Origin: Sequoia sempervirens
Taxonomy: Eukaryota > Streptophyta > Pinopsida > Cupressales > Cupressaceae
Direction: 5' to 3'
Length of the DNA stretch: 64,000 nt
Assembly (NCBI GenBank): GCA_007258455.2
Contig: VDFB02270651.1
Location: 701,278,217-701,342,216, forward strand
A model generated the notes under the pieces. That model was not told where the DNA came from and did no database searches. It saw only the letters and a list, made by a program, of their open reading frames with translations. Below are positions 10,604 through 22,254 of this stretch, piece after piece (the stretch's first letter is position 1; the number at the start of each line of letters is the position of its first letter). Position numbers and translations under genes: made by a program.

Positions 10604-11984
10604 TGTAGCATCGTAAATTTTCACCCTTGACAATTTCACACTATGTTTTTCCCCACCTAAATTATTGAACCTAATTAAAAACCTAATTTCCTAAAGTATG
10701 CATTATGTATCCCATTTGTACCATTTTTTGAGAAATTGCAACTATTGAACAAATGCATCCAATTGATATTTTTCCCTAACACTTAATGTCCTAGAAAATA
10801 GAGTCAAGAACCATTTGTTCTAGGGTGTATAGGCCCCCCTTTTTTTATTCAAGGACCAATTTTGAATATTTCTATGTCAACATTTTAACATTCAAAATTC
10901 AAGCTGCAAATGTCAAATTTGGTGATTTAGTTTTTCGGAAATTAGAAAAATGCTTATAAATACCTAGTTATTACATCATTTGAAAGATATCTAGAAAAAT
11001 ATTCACAAACTTATGATTAAGAGCACTATCAAGCAAGTCAAGAATAACATATCAAAGCATTATTGCAATAATTCAAGATCCTAAAATTGCATTAAACCTT
11101 ATGTGAGTTCATGTGTGTTTACGTTATCATTATTTGTAAAGAATAACCCATGTTGCAGGTCTCTAAGCAATTCAAGCAATCAAGTAAGCAAGATCCAAGA
11201 CCTTGAAGTGATGTGCATAACTTCAATCATTAAAGGAAGCCATTAAAGGGTGGTGAGTTGCAACACTTTGTTGATTCATCATTTCTTCCTATCAATTATT
11301 CATTTTTATCATTGCCATTGCCATTGTGGAAGTGGAAACACTAATATGGGGTTTGACCAAGGCAAGACCCTAAATGGCACAACATTTCTTCTCCTTATGA
11401 GTGTGCAAATTTCAAGTGTGAAGAGGATTGAAGGAAGATTGAAGATAAATTGTTCATCATTGCAATTGAAGCCCTACATCTTGTCAACTCACTAAAATTC
11501 ACCTCCAAAATTATCTAATAGTGATTTGAGGACTTCAAAACCAAGAATCAAAAGCTCAAATTTGATCAGAGGATTGTAAAAATAGTTTCAAGACACCCCT
11601 ACAAGTACCCATACACCCTTGGGTGACTTTGTCATTATATTCAAAGTGAATTTTTTTTAGGATAGGTACATAGTCCCCTTCCCTTCCTAGATCTGCATGT
11701 AATTTACTGTTTTAGTTTATCAGCTGTTGGATTATTGTATTTCTCATATTAAGGCACACAATATAATTAGGTTAATCATAGAAAATCAATTCCAATCCAT
11801 TCCAAGACTCAATAAGATGCAAATCTCGGTTTGATTTTCTCACCTTCATGGTTGAAAGACAATCTAAACACCTTGTTGATCTCCATCTCAATACAACAAT
11901 AGAAAAAGACAAACACCCACAACAACACAATTTGAATCCTAGGTTTACACATTAGACCTAGGGTTCCATTTTTTGTTTGTTTTA
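10604..11984 (+). repeat. Element A 3' LTR, left copy (1,381 bp)
   Basis: Starts TGTAGCATCG and ends ..tttgttta (CA decayed to TA), followed by target duplication gtgtg at 11985-11989. Same length as the right-copy 3' LTR and three bases longer than the 5' LTR at 17600. A TATAAATA box lies at 10955-10962. Confidence 0.88.
10955..10962 (+). promoter_or_regulatory. TATA box of the element A LTR
   Basis: TATAAATA, about 350 bases into the LTR. It is kept at the same offset in the two other A LTRs (17944-17951 and 35148-35155). The conserved position fits the LTR promoter. Confidence 0.6.
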
Positions 11985-11989
11985 GTGTG

Positions 11990-12272
11990 AAATGGGTGAA
12001 CAAATTATTTGAGGGTAAAAAATTGAAAACCAACAAGGTGAAAGGGGAAAAAAACTTGGAAAATGATCAAACAAGCTCATAAAACAACAAAGTCTTCAAG
12101 GTTTATAGAGGCCAACTAGATCATTTTATCACTTTATAATTTATTTGGAGAGAGAAAGTTTATTTTTTCTATGCTATTGTAATAATGGAAATTGTATGCC
12201 CTTGGAAATGGTACAATTTCACTTAATTTGGGAATAATTAATGATAAATTGGACTTGATATCATCTTGATCT
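11990..12272. other. Anonymous flank of element A
   Basis: AT-rich sequence shared with 36184-36466. No gene or RNA recognised. Confidence 0.6.
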
Positions 12273-12560
12273 AGTGTTGTGATGTGTTTCACACATCCAC
12301 ATTAGGTTTTGGGCCCTATTAAAGCTAAATAAACATAAATTTTTCTTAATTTAGTGTTGTAAAGTGTATTTATTTACACCTTCACATTAAATTTAGGAGG
12401 CTTGTAAACTAAGTGGACCTAATCTAGTGTTGTAATGTGTTTTCCACATTCACATAGGATTTAGGGCCCTTTTGAGCTAAGTAGACCTAATTTTTCCTTA
12501 ATTTAATGTTGTAAAGTATATTTATTTGCACTTTCACATTGAATTTTGGGCCCTCTTGCA
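12273..12560. repeat. Four ~78-bp tandem units, each with a short hairpin
   Basis: The phrase agtgttgt(g/a)a recurs at 12273, 12353, 12426 and 12505 (spacings 80, 73, 79), each followed by gggccc or a similar tail. Hairpins: GATGTG/CACATC at 12281-12297, GTGTA/TACAC at 12364-12379, AATGTG/CACATT at 12434-12450, and a weak AAAGT/ACTTT in the fourth. The same array is at 36467-36760 in the other copy. Confidence 0.65.
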
Positions 12561-13740
12561 TTTATGACCAGTCCCTAAGGCCCTATATTATTCATCCCAA
12601 GACATATTTTAACTAAAATCCTGACATAGACCTCATATAAACTTAACTTACACACTCCCCAACACTTTAGCAATCAAAATAGGCCATGTGGGACCCATAT
12701 GCCATAGATGTCATATGAGTCCCATTTGGATTATTTTTAAGGATTGAAGCAGAAAAATAGGGTTTTAAATTCAAATTTCTTCTATGTCAGCCTTTGGGAT
12801 CTAATAAATGGTCATTTGGATGGATTGCCTATATAATTGAGCTCTCAAATCATTATTTCATCAAACATTCATGATATGAATCCAAACATTGAAAGAGTTA
12901 AGCATTCCAAGACTTTACAAGATCATTGAGAGAGCATTCAAGATCATTTCTAAGGCATTCAAGCGAAAATTCTTCATCATTTGTTGCAGCAATTCAAGAT
13001 CCATCATCATGTCAAGATTATAAAGCATCAAGCATATTATTGAGCTAGTGTTGTGATGTTGCATTTAAGATCCAAGGTCAAGCATTGTTCTATACTTATC
13101 TCAAGATCTAGATCTACATCCTTCATGGTCATTTCATGTTAGGTTGTAGATTTACAAGGCATCATTCAAGGTATCATTGTTCATGTTTCATGTCCCATGT
13201 TTCATTGTTCCATCATTTGGTTTAATTACCTAAAAGGGGTTTGACCAAGGCAAATCTCTATTCACTAACAAATCAGCAAGTTTTTTTTTCTCTTTACATG
13301 TGTGATTGCAGATCTAGGCATCTTAGAGCTTGAAAGATCATTAAAGATTAGGTTAAAAGCTTGGAGAAATTTGTTGGAGTTGTTTCCCCATTTGCAAGGT
13401 TGTAATCTTCACTAAAAAGTCACCTATAGCCTCAAAATCAAAGTTTCAAATCTGGAAACAAAGTGGAATAGAAAGAGAAAACATTGAAGACCAGATTCAA
13501 ACTTTGAAGCCTCCAAAAAACCTATCTGGACTCGTACACCAATCCTAGCATAGGAGTCCCAGTTTAGGTCAATTTCGAGAATTTTGTGGTTTTGGATGCC
13601 CTTTTTTCCATAAACCTATTCCTGTACAAAAACCTAGATTTGGGGCTGATACGCCTAGACTGGCATATGAGTCCCAATCAATATTAAAGTCACTATTTTT
13701 AACATTTCAGAGCTCCATCCAGTCATCTTCAGATTTCTAG
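12561..13740. other. Older LTR-like relic in the duplicated flank
   Basis: It shares phrases with the element A LTR, such as ggggtttgaccaaggc near 13240, and a tatataattgag stretch near 12830 that could be an old promoter. The motif CATA(T/G)GAGTCCCA recurs at about 12706, 13546 and 13664. No boundaries or coding content could be fixed. It is probably a diverged relative of the element A LTR, which is inference. Confidence 0.35.
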
Positions 13741-13977
13741 GTGCACACATTTCATTTTTCAACTTTCTATTTTGTTTTACATGCATTTTTAGGTCATTTA
13801 GTGAAAGATTGCATCATATTAGGGTTTAGCATTACATCTTGCACTTCATTTGTCTTTCCAAGCACTAGCTTGGCGGTGAACCCCTCATTACTTTATAATC
13901 AACTTCTAGGATATCCCTATTGCAAGATCTCCTTCTTTCGTTCCATATTGGGAGTGAGATCTCTAGGGCATTCTTGA
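13741..13977 (+). CDS. Unrecognised 78-codon frame, identical in both duplicate copies (doubtful)
   Basis: The frame opens at GTG and ends at TGA 13975-13977, rich in Phe, Leu and Ser. The translated sequence is identical at 49421-49657. Identity reflects the very high local nucleotide identity of the duplication and is not evidence of selection. No domain, signal peptide or conserved motif was recognised, and no ATG start exists at the 5' end. Probably not a gene. Confidence 0.12.
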   Translation: MHTFHFSTFYFVLHAFLGHLVKDCIILGFSITSCTSFVFPSTSLAVNPSLLYNQLLGYPYCKISFFRSILGVRSLGHS

Positions 13978-16797
13978 ATGTGGAGCATAGAAAGTTTGTT
14001 TCCCTAGGTCTTAAAACCCAAGAGGTGACATTTTTTTATCTTACAACTACATATGGTCATGTATTAGGCCACTAATAATCATCAAACTTTAAAATGTATT
14101 CCCATCCAAATTTGGGTATTTATAGTTTTAGGCTTAAAATCCTTTTTTTGTGTAGGAGCCTTCCTTACAATAATATATTTTTGTAGTCCTTTGTAAACAA
14201 AATGCTTCACAACAAGTGGCTCATGATCAACCACTCATTGCAAGACCTTCATGAGGCAACATTAATAATTTGAATAATAAAGCTCTAAGTTCTAATGGTG
14301 AATAATATTGGTCATGAGGATTTATGTCAAGACTATTTTAAAGCATATCAAAACTAGTTTTTAGGGCCTATTATTAATAAACAAAAATATCAATTCCACA
14401 CCTAAAACTAGTGATCTTGAGTAGACTTGCAATTAGATAACCATCACCTTTGTTAATGTCTCTTACAAGATCATCATTAAAACCTAAGTATTACACACTC
14501 ATAATTTGCTCCCTCTAGTGCATCTTAAGAAAACTAGTTTCATTAAGAGATCTATCCTTGACAACATTATTATTATATGGAGGGGATAGAATGAGATTGA
14601 CACTCAACTCAACATGCCATCTCATTAAAATTGATTTGAAAAAGCTTATGATAGGATTGAATGACCTTCAATCTTGTCATCTTATGTGCTCTTAGTTTTA
14701 TTCCTCCTTTTCTTTTGTCTATGCAAATGCTCTTGTCTAATGTGTTTACATGCCTTATTATCAATAGCTCATAGTCTAACAGATGTGGTCTTTTTCACTA
14801 CATTTACCAAGGTTGTTCACTTTCTCTTGCATTCCATAACCTTGACATGAAAAGGTTTTGTTATCTCCTTGCCAATGCCATCTTTTTGACTGGAAATATT
14901 ATTCTTAATTTGGAAAGATAAATTTTAGCTATATTTTCTCAAATGCTTTTGTTGATTAGCATCTATCTTTATATTATAAGTCAATTATCATTTCCAATTT
15001 CCTTTTGCAAATTAAAGTCTACGATAACAAGGTGGTGCTAGAATTTATGTATTTATAAGTGCTTCTTATCGCCAGGCTTTATGAAGCTACTTGCATTGTG
15101 GCAAGGATTTTGCCTACTTCACCTCTAAGTGCTAGCACATGATCTTTGCTATGGAGTCAAAAGGATAGAATGTATTAGAAGCACATGCCAACAATCTCAA
15201 GACAATATTGTGAAATCTTTGCGCCTTTTAAGAATTTGTCCCTTCTCATCATTCTCTCAATATGTAGAAACTTTACACTTAATATCAACCTCAATAACAT
15301 TAATTGAAAATCACTTCCAAATAACCATACCATATTAACTAATTACTTTTAACTATTTCTTTTTAATAAAATAAGATTACAATTGCATGCATTGTAAACT
15401 TATTTGTAATTCGTAGACAGTATTTTTATGTCCATAAAGCATTGTTCAAGCTGCAAATTGTGACTCCATACCAACTTTTGTTTTTTGAACAGACTAGGTA
15501 TTTAATACAAGATCCTATTTAATTAAAGGAGCCTACAATTGTGAGAACGTTTTTCTCACTCCCGTGGATTTGTACGTTGAGGATCACACGGTACTAGATT
15601 ATCCAAATGTAGTACGTCAACAATTATTGAGATTGAGATTGAGATTCGCTTTACGTAGTGGGTGTGGGGTCCACCACGCTTTCTACATATGGTTGTGAAT
15701 TGCGTTCCACAAAAGCTTGACCATTTCAACACCATTTTTCCAAGAGTTTGTTCGTTTGTAACATCCATGTCATTTCTTCTCTTATCAAGGATCTCATAAA
15801 TCTGATTTGATGGCTCAGCTTTCTTTCTTTTATATATATATATATATATGTCTATATGATTTTTTAAAAACTCCTTAATGGATATATAGTTTGTATTATT
15901 TATAAAAATATTACTTGTTAATCAGAGATGAAAAGTATAAATGCTACATTTTTCTCTCGCATTTTATATTTGATTTAGCGTCCACCTCACTTCCAAACAC
16001 CTCACACATATTCTTGAATTTTAACATATAAGAGACATTAGTGCACTATATTTCTATCATCTTGTATAAGACCGTGTGAACTACTATCCTCTAAATTCAA
16101 ATTTTATTTTTCAAGCCTCAAATATTCCCGTATTCATCTAACTCAAACTTCACTCCAATGGCTAGAAATAGAAAAAACGTTTATAAAATCTATAATGTTG
16201 AAGGTGATGAAGGCCATTAGGAAGGTATATCAAGCACAAACAAGCACATGCACACTAGTTATAGCATCATGTACACCTAGGAGTTTAATGTGAGAACATC
16301 TCAAGGTTCATATAATCAACAACAACCAAAATTATATTTCGTTTGCAATTTTAGATTTTGTGGTCTAACTTTTTGCTTATAGGTACAAGAGGGAACAACT
16401 GATCTTCAAATATTTAAATTCAAATGTTTTCCATTTCATTTATACATTTAAATTTGTGCAAGGCCAATTTGCCGCGTGTTCATTTGCTCATAACACCCAA
16501 TAGAAGTTGAAGGGTCATGATTTCTCACAAGGGTACATTAGATAGTGGGCTGCTTGCATCTTGTTTATTTAATTTACATGTTGGACCTTCATTTACAATC
16601 CTTTGACCCTAATTGAGGTGTGCATGCTTGGAAAAATTACTAATAACCATCAAAGAAAAATACAAATAATATCATGACATTTTTCATCAACTGCAAGCAA
16701 ACAAATAACCTAAAACTCAAAAAAATCAGTATTAATCAAATTATCATCGCTATAATATATGATCTCAATAAATATAGAAGGAGCAAGTGAATACTTT
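13978..16797. other. Anonymous duplicated flank
   Basis: No supported gene. It holds a 69-codon frame at 15129-15338 (also at 50809-51018) without recognisable motifs, and a 20-codon ATG frame at 16158-16220 (MARNRK...) repeated at 51849-51911. A (TA)n run lies at 15832-15849. The stretch 15530-15830 resembles a more diverged sequence at 52720-52960 (shared phrase agtagtgggtgtgggrtccac), so part of it is an older dispersed repeat. The last 0.2 kb has a 37-bp segment missing from the right copy at 52340. Confidence 0.6.
15832..15849. repeat. (TA)n microsatellite, short allele
   Basis: About nine TA units. The corresponding run in the right copy (51508-51547) has grown to about twenty units, showing slippage since the duplication. 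Confidence 0.8.
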
Positions 16798-17256
16798 AAA
16801 AAAAATATTAACATAAACTACATTAAAAGTTCTACATTTCATTAGTTTATATCAATTTAAATTTCAATACATATCATCACTTTTAAACTGTCCAAGTTCA
16901 AAATTTGCATTTGTGTTGGTCATTTTCTTTATAAAAGTGTGACACATTTTTGAATTTTTATCCAATGAAGGTCCAAAGCATGTAGAGATTGTGTAGTGGT
17001 TTAAGAGTCAACATGATGGACTCAATTATTTCACTCAATTCTATTTCTCTGCTCCCATCAAATTCTCCTTGTGTGATAGAAGTGATAATGAGGTTGAAGA
17101 TGAAGGTGAGAAAATAGAAGTGATTATTATTGTATGAGTGTAAAATTTGTATAAAGGTAATGTGTAGAGGGTCCTAGAGGTTTTCAGTTTGTCTTGAGTT
17201 TTTGGGAATAATATGTGCTTTTGAATACTAATTATTTCCTTATTATAAAACCCATA

Positions 17257-17289
<33 letters not shown>

Positions 17290-17599
17290 ATATGATGATT
17301 TCATGATCGTCCATAATTCATCTATATAGCTTCAAAATTAAAGAATCAAGAAGCGAAAGAAAGATCATAGGAAAAGCTAAATCTCTCTTATGTATAGGAG
17401 TATAAGAATAAGGGTGGAAAAATATTCCCTTAGGCTTCTAGTTCACCTTTAAGAAGAAAAAATAATAAAATATGGGTAAAAATAGATAAACAAAAGAGAC
17501 ACAAAAAATGAATGAAACTGGTGTGCTTGTTTCTTTTGTTAGTAATTCATTTTCCATGATGGATGACTATTCCTTGATCACCAAGGGGTGAATAGTGTG
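16798..17599. other. Left flank of element A in the right duplication copy
   Basis: Not present after 52464, which marks the duplication junction. AT-rich, with a (TG)n(TATG)n microsatellite at about 17258-17291. No gene recognised. It ends in the target duplication gtgtg (17595-17599). Confidence 0.6.
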
Positions 17600-18977
17600 T
17601 GTAGCATCGTAAATTGTCACCCTTGAAAATTTCACACTATGTTCTCCCCCGAAATTTTGAGCCTAATAAAGCACCTAATTTCCTAAATTATGCATTCTAT
17701 AACCCATTTGTATCATTTTCTGAGAAAATACAAGCATTGAACAAATGCATCCAATTGATATATCCCCCCCCAACATTTAATGTTCTAGAAAATAGGGTTA
17801 AGACCCATTTTCCCTAGGGTATATGGGTCCCCCTATTTTGTCGAGGACCAATTTTGGATATGTCGGTGTCAACATTTTAATATTCAAAATTCAAGTTGCA
17901 AATGTTGGCTTTTGGGATAATTTTTGGGAAATTAGAAAATGTCTATAAATACCTAGCTATTGCATCATTTGAAAGATATCTAGAACATTATTGGAAAACT
18001 TATTATCAAGAGCACTATCAAGCATGTCAAGAGCAACATTTTAGAGCTTTATTGCAATAATTCAAGATCCTAACATCATGTCAAATATTATGTGAGTTCA
18101 TGTGTGTTTATGCTATCATTGATTGTGAAGGGTAACCCTTATTGTATATCTCCAAGCAATTCAAGCAATCGAGTAAGCAAGATCCAAGAACTTGAAGTGA
18201 TGTGCAGACTTCAATCCTTCAAGGAAGCCATTGAAGGGTGGTGAGTTGCAACACTTTGTTGATTCAACATTCCTTCCTATCAATTATCCATTTTTATCAT
18301 TGAAATTTGCATTATGGAAGTGGAAACACTAACATGAGGTTTGACCAAGGCAAGCCCCTAAATGGCACAACATTTCTTCTCTTTATGAGTGTACAAATTT
18401 TAGGTTTGGAGAAGATTGAAGGAAGCTTGAAGATAAATTGTTCATTTTTGTAATTGAAGCCCTACATCTTGTCAACTCATGAAAACTCACCTAAAAAATT
18501 ATTCAATAGTGATCTAAAGAATTTGCAACATAGAATCAAAAGATTAGATCTCTCATCAAAGGACTACAAAAATAGTTTCAAGACACCCCTACAAGGAACC
18601 ATATGCCCCTGGGAGACTATGTCCCTATATTCAAACCAACAATAAATATTTAGAATAGGTACACAATCCCCTACCCTTCCCAGATCTGCTTGCAATTTAC
18701 TATTTCTATTTATCAATTGCTAGATTATTGCATTTCTCATATTAAGGAACATATTATAAGTAGGTTAATCATAGAAAATCAATTCTAATCCTTTCCAAGA
18801 CTCAATAAGATGTAGATCCAGGTCTAATTGGTTCACCTTCATGTTTGAAATTCAATCTAAACACCTTGTTGACTTCCAACTTAATGAAACAATAGAAAAA
18901 GACAAACATCCACAACAACAAAATTTGAATCCTGTGTTTACACATTAGACCTAGGGTTCCATTTTTTCTTTGTTTCA
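17600..18977 (+). repeat. Element A 5' LTR, right copy (1,378 bp)
   Basis: Starts TGTAGCATCG, ends ..tttgtttca. It matches the 3' LTR at 34798-36178 throughout but with clearly more differences than the two 3' LTRs show to each other. This is as expected if the element inserted before the segmental duplication. TATAAATA at 17944-17951. Confidence 0.88.
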
Positions 18978-19305
18978 TTTTGGTGAATCTAACCTGTTGA
19001 CATTATATACCTTCTGAAATTCACCCTAGATTTAGGTTTTGCATTTCTCATTTAGGGTTTCACTTTTGGATCAAAAAAGATATAAAAATTCAAAAAAATG
19101 CATCTCATTTTACATCATAGGTTGCATTAGGATTCATTTCAATCACTTAGGTAAGATCTACATTGAAAATTGTATTCATAATTGACATTTACATTGTTAC
19201 ACATTTGAATTTGAATCATATTGTCTTAATTTGAGAAATTTTTGGACAAATAGTGACTTTCAAACCTATTTACACACATAAATAGGACACTTAGATAGTC
19301 TAATA
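18978..19305 (+). other. Element A primer site and leader
   Basis: TGGTGAATCTAACC begins at about 18981, three bases after the LTR end, the expected place of a primer binding site; the tRNA was not identified. The leader is interrupted by the TRIM at 19306. Confidence 0.5.
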
Positions 19306-19599
19306 TATTGGGTTAAACTAGCTCTTGGGTTAGAGTTAGTGGATTAACCATAAGTGGTTTTGAGCCCATGGTTTTGCATGTATGGAAGTATATATAATGG
19401 CTTGGTGACTCCATTGTATGTGTGGTTGGTTGAAGCCTCAAGGCTTAGCCCAGTTGGGGACGAGGGTTAATATGAAGATCTTCATTGCTGGGTTTTCCCC
19501 GGTTTGGGGTTTTCCAGGGTAAATCCCTGTGTTGTGATTGTGTTCATGTTACATGTTTGATTTATGTTTCTATTTTTATTCTTCATCTAGTTCCTAACA
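19306..19599 (+). repeat. TRIM 5' LTR (294 bp)
   Basis: Starts at TATTGGGTTAAAC right after target duplication taata and ends ..cctaaca. It contains a tatataatgg promoter-like stretch near 19391. Confidence 0.88.
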
Positions 19600-19601
19600 A
19601 G

Positions 19602-19619
19602 TGGTATCAAAGAAAGGTT
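19602..19619 (+). other. TRIM primer binding site (initiator Met tRNA type, one mismatch)
   Basis: tggtatcaaag, two bases after the LTR end. It matches the iMet site TGGTATCAGAG except for one base. Confidence 0.8.
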
Positions 19620-20200
19620 TGGGATTTTCTTTTTGCTTGCATGTGCAATTTTGTGAGTTGCATGTACTTGCATGTGTGTTGCATGTACTTGCATGGACAC
19701 ACATGTGGCTTGCATGAGTTTGCATTTTTATGCATGTAATATTTCCTAGTGTTTAAGATTCTCGGTATTTTTACAAGCTTAAGGAAGTCTAAAGGAATCA
19801 GCTAAAGATTGAGCCTTGGAGAATGGGAGAAGTTTGAGCATGTGTGTAGCTAGAATGTTAACGAAGCAACGTGGTGAATGCACTCATTCTAGTTGTGATG
19901 GAGGTATTATTTTTCTTTCAAGATGAAATTGGATTTCTCTCGATTGTGCACAATTGGTCGTGGTTGCTGCTCTAGGCATGTTGCCTGGTTAAAGTCATTG
20001 TATGCAGGTGCCCACAGCCAAGGCTAGTTGTAGCAAGAACAAAATTGTAATGGAGTTGTATGTAAAATTTAATACATGTATTTGGGCTGATGGCTGTAAG
20101 ACCTTGTATGGCTTGCTCAATCCCTGAAAGGAAAGGTCTGGTATGTGCTTGTGGAAGGGGGGTTTGGTGTTAACCCCGAGACCAAGTTTAAAGGGGGGAT

Positions 20201-20494
20201 TATTGGGTTAAACTAGCTCTTGGGTTAGAGTTAGTGGATTAACCATAAGTGGTTTTGAGCCCATGGTTTTGCATGTATGGAAGTCTATATAATGGCTTGG
20301 TGACTCCATTGTATGTGTGGCTGGTTGAAGCCTCCAGGCTTAGCCCAGTTGGGGCTGAGGGTTAATATGAAGATCTTCATTGCTGGTTTTTCCCCGGTTT
20401 GGGGTTTTCCAGGGTAAATCCCTGTGTTGTGATTGTGTTCATGTTACATGTTTGATTTATGTTTCTGTTTTTATTCTTCATCTAGTTCCTAACG
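20201..20494 (+). repeat. TRIM 3' LTR (294 bp)
   Basis: Preceded by the purine run aaaggggggat (20190-20200) and followed by target duplication taata (20495-20499). Eight substitutions and no indel relative to the 5' LTR. Confidence 0.88.
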
Positions 20495-20499
20495 TAATA

Positions 20500-21163
20500 A
20501 ACATTCAAATTTTTTAGTTTTTAGACACCCTGTCAAGGATTGGGATGCCCTTGGGCGCCTCTATCCCTTTTCACTTGAATTGACCAACTTTTGCATACTT
20601 CTTTGTCTTTGTTTTTTGAATATGTGTCTACTTACAGATCTATATTTTAGAATTCCTAATTTCATTCATTTAGGCATCTTTCATTTAGATCAAAAAAAAA
20701 AAAAGTGAAAAAAAATTGCATTCTTTTGTTTCAAAATTGCATCATAATCATCATTTTTCAGATATAGGAATCTTTCAATCAATCACTTTTTTTGCATTTT
20801 AGATAAGAAAAATTGCATTGAAATTTGTCATTTATTTTTCCCATTTTGTTACAAACTTGCATTGATATAAATTGAGTAAATTTTGGAACATATTTATTGT
20901 TAAACCTATCTACAACCAACCCAAAATCCTTAGGTAGAATTACACACAGTCAGATTTTGAATTTCTAGAAAACCTGCCCAAGACACAGACACCCTTGGGT
21001 GCCTCTGTCCTCTTATTGTTGGCTCAACCAACTTTTTCATAGATATTTCTTACTATATTCTTTATCTTCTTTTGATATCTAAGTTCTATTTTCTGAATAT
21101 TTTGTTGTGGTTAATTGATAGTTTAGTGTTAATCCTGGGTACACTTAGTGTTTTGAAACTCAC
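20500..21163 (+). other. Element A leader after the TRIM
   Basis: No gene seen. A diverged ~90-base phrase recurs here (around 20520-20600 and 20960-21060), centred on cccttgggYgcctctRtcc. A related phrase also occurs in the element A LTR (11620, 18605, 35810). Confidence 0.4.
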
Positions 21164-22009
21164 ATGAGCTTCACGAACTGGTGTCCTACTGCCAATAGTT
21201 CAATGAGATGTAGTTGTAGACTTATGGCATCCCATGCTATTATTATATCTATTGTGGATCCTGAGTCTTTCAAATCTTTCATGCAAAGTGTTGTTAATAA
21301 TCAACCCATTTTGGACTCTATCTCTAATCCTACCATACCAATGACAACTTTACAATCACCCATTTTCACGGATGTTGAGATTATTGTTTCCCATGTTCTC
21401 AAACACAAACTAAAAAATTAGATAAAGATTTAGAAAGAATTCAAGACTATGTGAGTAATAAATATCTAGTTGGTACAATGGTCCCTATAATAGATAGCAT
21501 GAGTAAAATGATTAATGATGATTAAGGATTAGAGGTTTTATGTAGCCTATCCCATATAGTTGATCCTAATGTACCTACAATGACTAGTTGCACTCAAGCT
21601 TTGGGATACACTCAAAGTCAAGGAAGAAATCAAGTCTCCCTCCCTACAACTATAGCCTCTATCCCTACATACACACATCCAACTGTTGCTTCAACGATAC
21701 AACAAAGCATTGGCATAACTCCAAAATTAGGCCTTTCCATTGGGAATCCTTATGGTTTTGGATCCTCACATGTGCCACCTCAAGTTTCATCCCCTCTCAT
21801 AAATTTGCAACATAGTAGTCAACCAAGCACTTACAAAATCCCACCATATTCATCACATTCTCAAACCATGTCAACCAATGATTTGATTATTAACCAATTT
21901 TTGTAAAATGTAACCTCACTTCAACAAAAAATCTCAACTTTGAACCAAAATCATAATGAAAAACCATTGTAATATGTTAAAAGAAGCCCATTGCCACTTA
22001 AAATTTTGA
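21164..22009 (+). pseudogene. gag: Element A gag N-terminal part (relic, cut by element C)
   Basis: An N-terminal stretch (21164-21418) shifts frame near 21395 into a second stretch reading TKKLDKDLERIQDYVSNKY. After a stop at 21523-21525 that frame continues through a Ser/Pro/Gln-rich low-complexity region (21580-21906). After another stop it reads LQQKISTLNQN, a coiled-coil-like end. Element C is inserted at 22010-22015. The gag core resumes at 31002. Placement just ahead of the gag core and the run of compatible frames make this the gag N-part; the N-terminal stretch itself matches no family I recognise. Confidence 0.5.
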
Positions 22010-22254
22010 AACCCCTGTTGTGCATGTTTTGCACACACGCCTCGCCGTAGGCAGGGACCCCCCTCTTTTTTCGCTCCCGACAGGTTGCTTTTCTCTTGTC
22101 TCATTTTGCATGCCCCATTTTCCAAGCCCAAATTGGTCATGTGCCTTCAAATGATAAAATTCCCTTGACCAGATTCACCTACCTAATTTTCGCTAAGTCG
22201 TTCGCCTTTGTGGAGATTCCTTGGTGGTTTTCCTTTTGTAGTCTTTTTGCCCTC

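Larger units (their letters stand above)
8676..11984 (+). mobile_element. Element A, left copy: 3' internal part and 3' LTR
   Basis: Resumes the element A sequence interrupted at 805 and aligns continuously with 32845-36178. It contains the acidic C-terminus of the polyprotein relic, a small hydrophobic frame, about 740 bases of untranslated sequence with a hairpin, and the 3' LTR. Confidence 0.85.
1..16797. repeat. Left copy of a tandem segmental duplication (partial)
   Basis: This block matches 32061-52464 in the same order and orientation once later insertions are removed. Element A internal sequence 1-805 matches 32061-32864, 8676-12700 matches 32845-36890, and 12690-16797 matches 48371-52464. 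Similarity stops abruptly at 16797/52464, where the copies continue with unrelated sequence. Identity by eye is about 92-95% in the element A coding part and above 99% around 13500-15500. The left end lies outside the window. Tandem arrangement is inferred because the sequence after 16797 supplies the left flank of element A in the second copy. Confidence 0.8.
19306..20494 (+). mobile_element. Element E: TRIM (miniature terminal-repeat retrotransposon), Copia-like ends
   Basis: Two 294-bp direct repeats (19306-19599, 20201-20494) differ at eight positions by my count. They are flanked by identical 5-bp target duplications taata (19301-19305, 20495-20499). The primer site tggtatcaaag starts at 19602 and the purine run aaaggggggat immediately precedes the second LTR. 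The 601-bp internal region has no coding capacity. Total 1,189 bp, in the TRIM size range. The ends read TATTGGG..AACA/G, like the TGTTGGG..CA ends of Copia elements with one base changed. It lies in the element A leader, ahead of gag. Confidence 0.9.

Noticed and set aside
15556..15768. Minus-strand frame conserved in both duplicate copies
   Set aside because: Conservation follows from the recent duplication; no motif, and the second copy offers no independent support.
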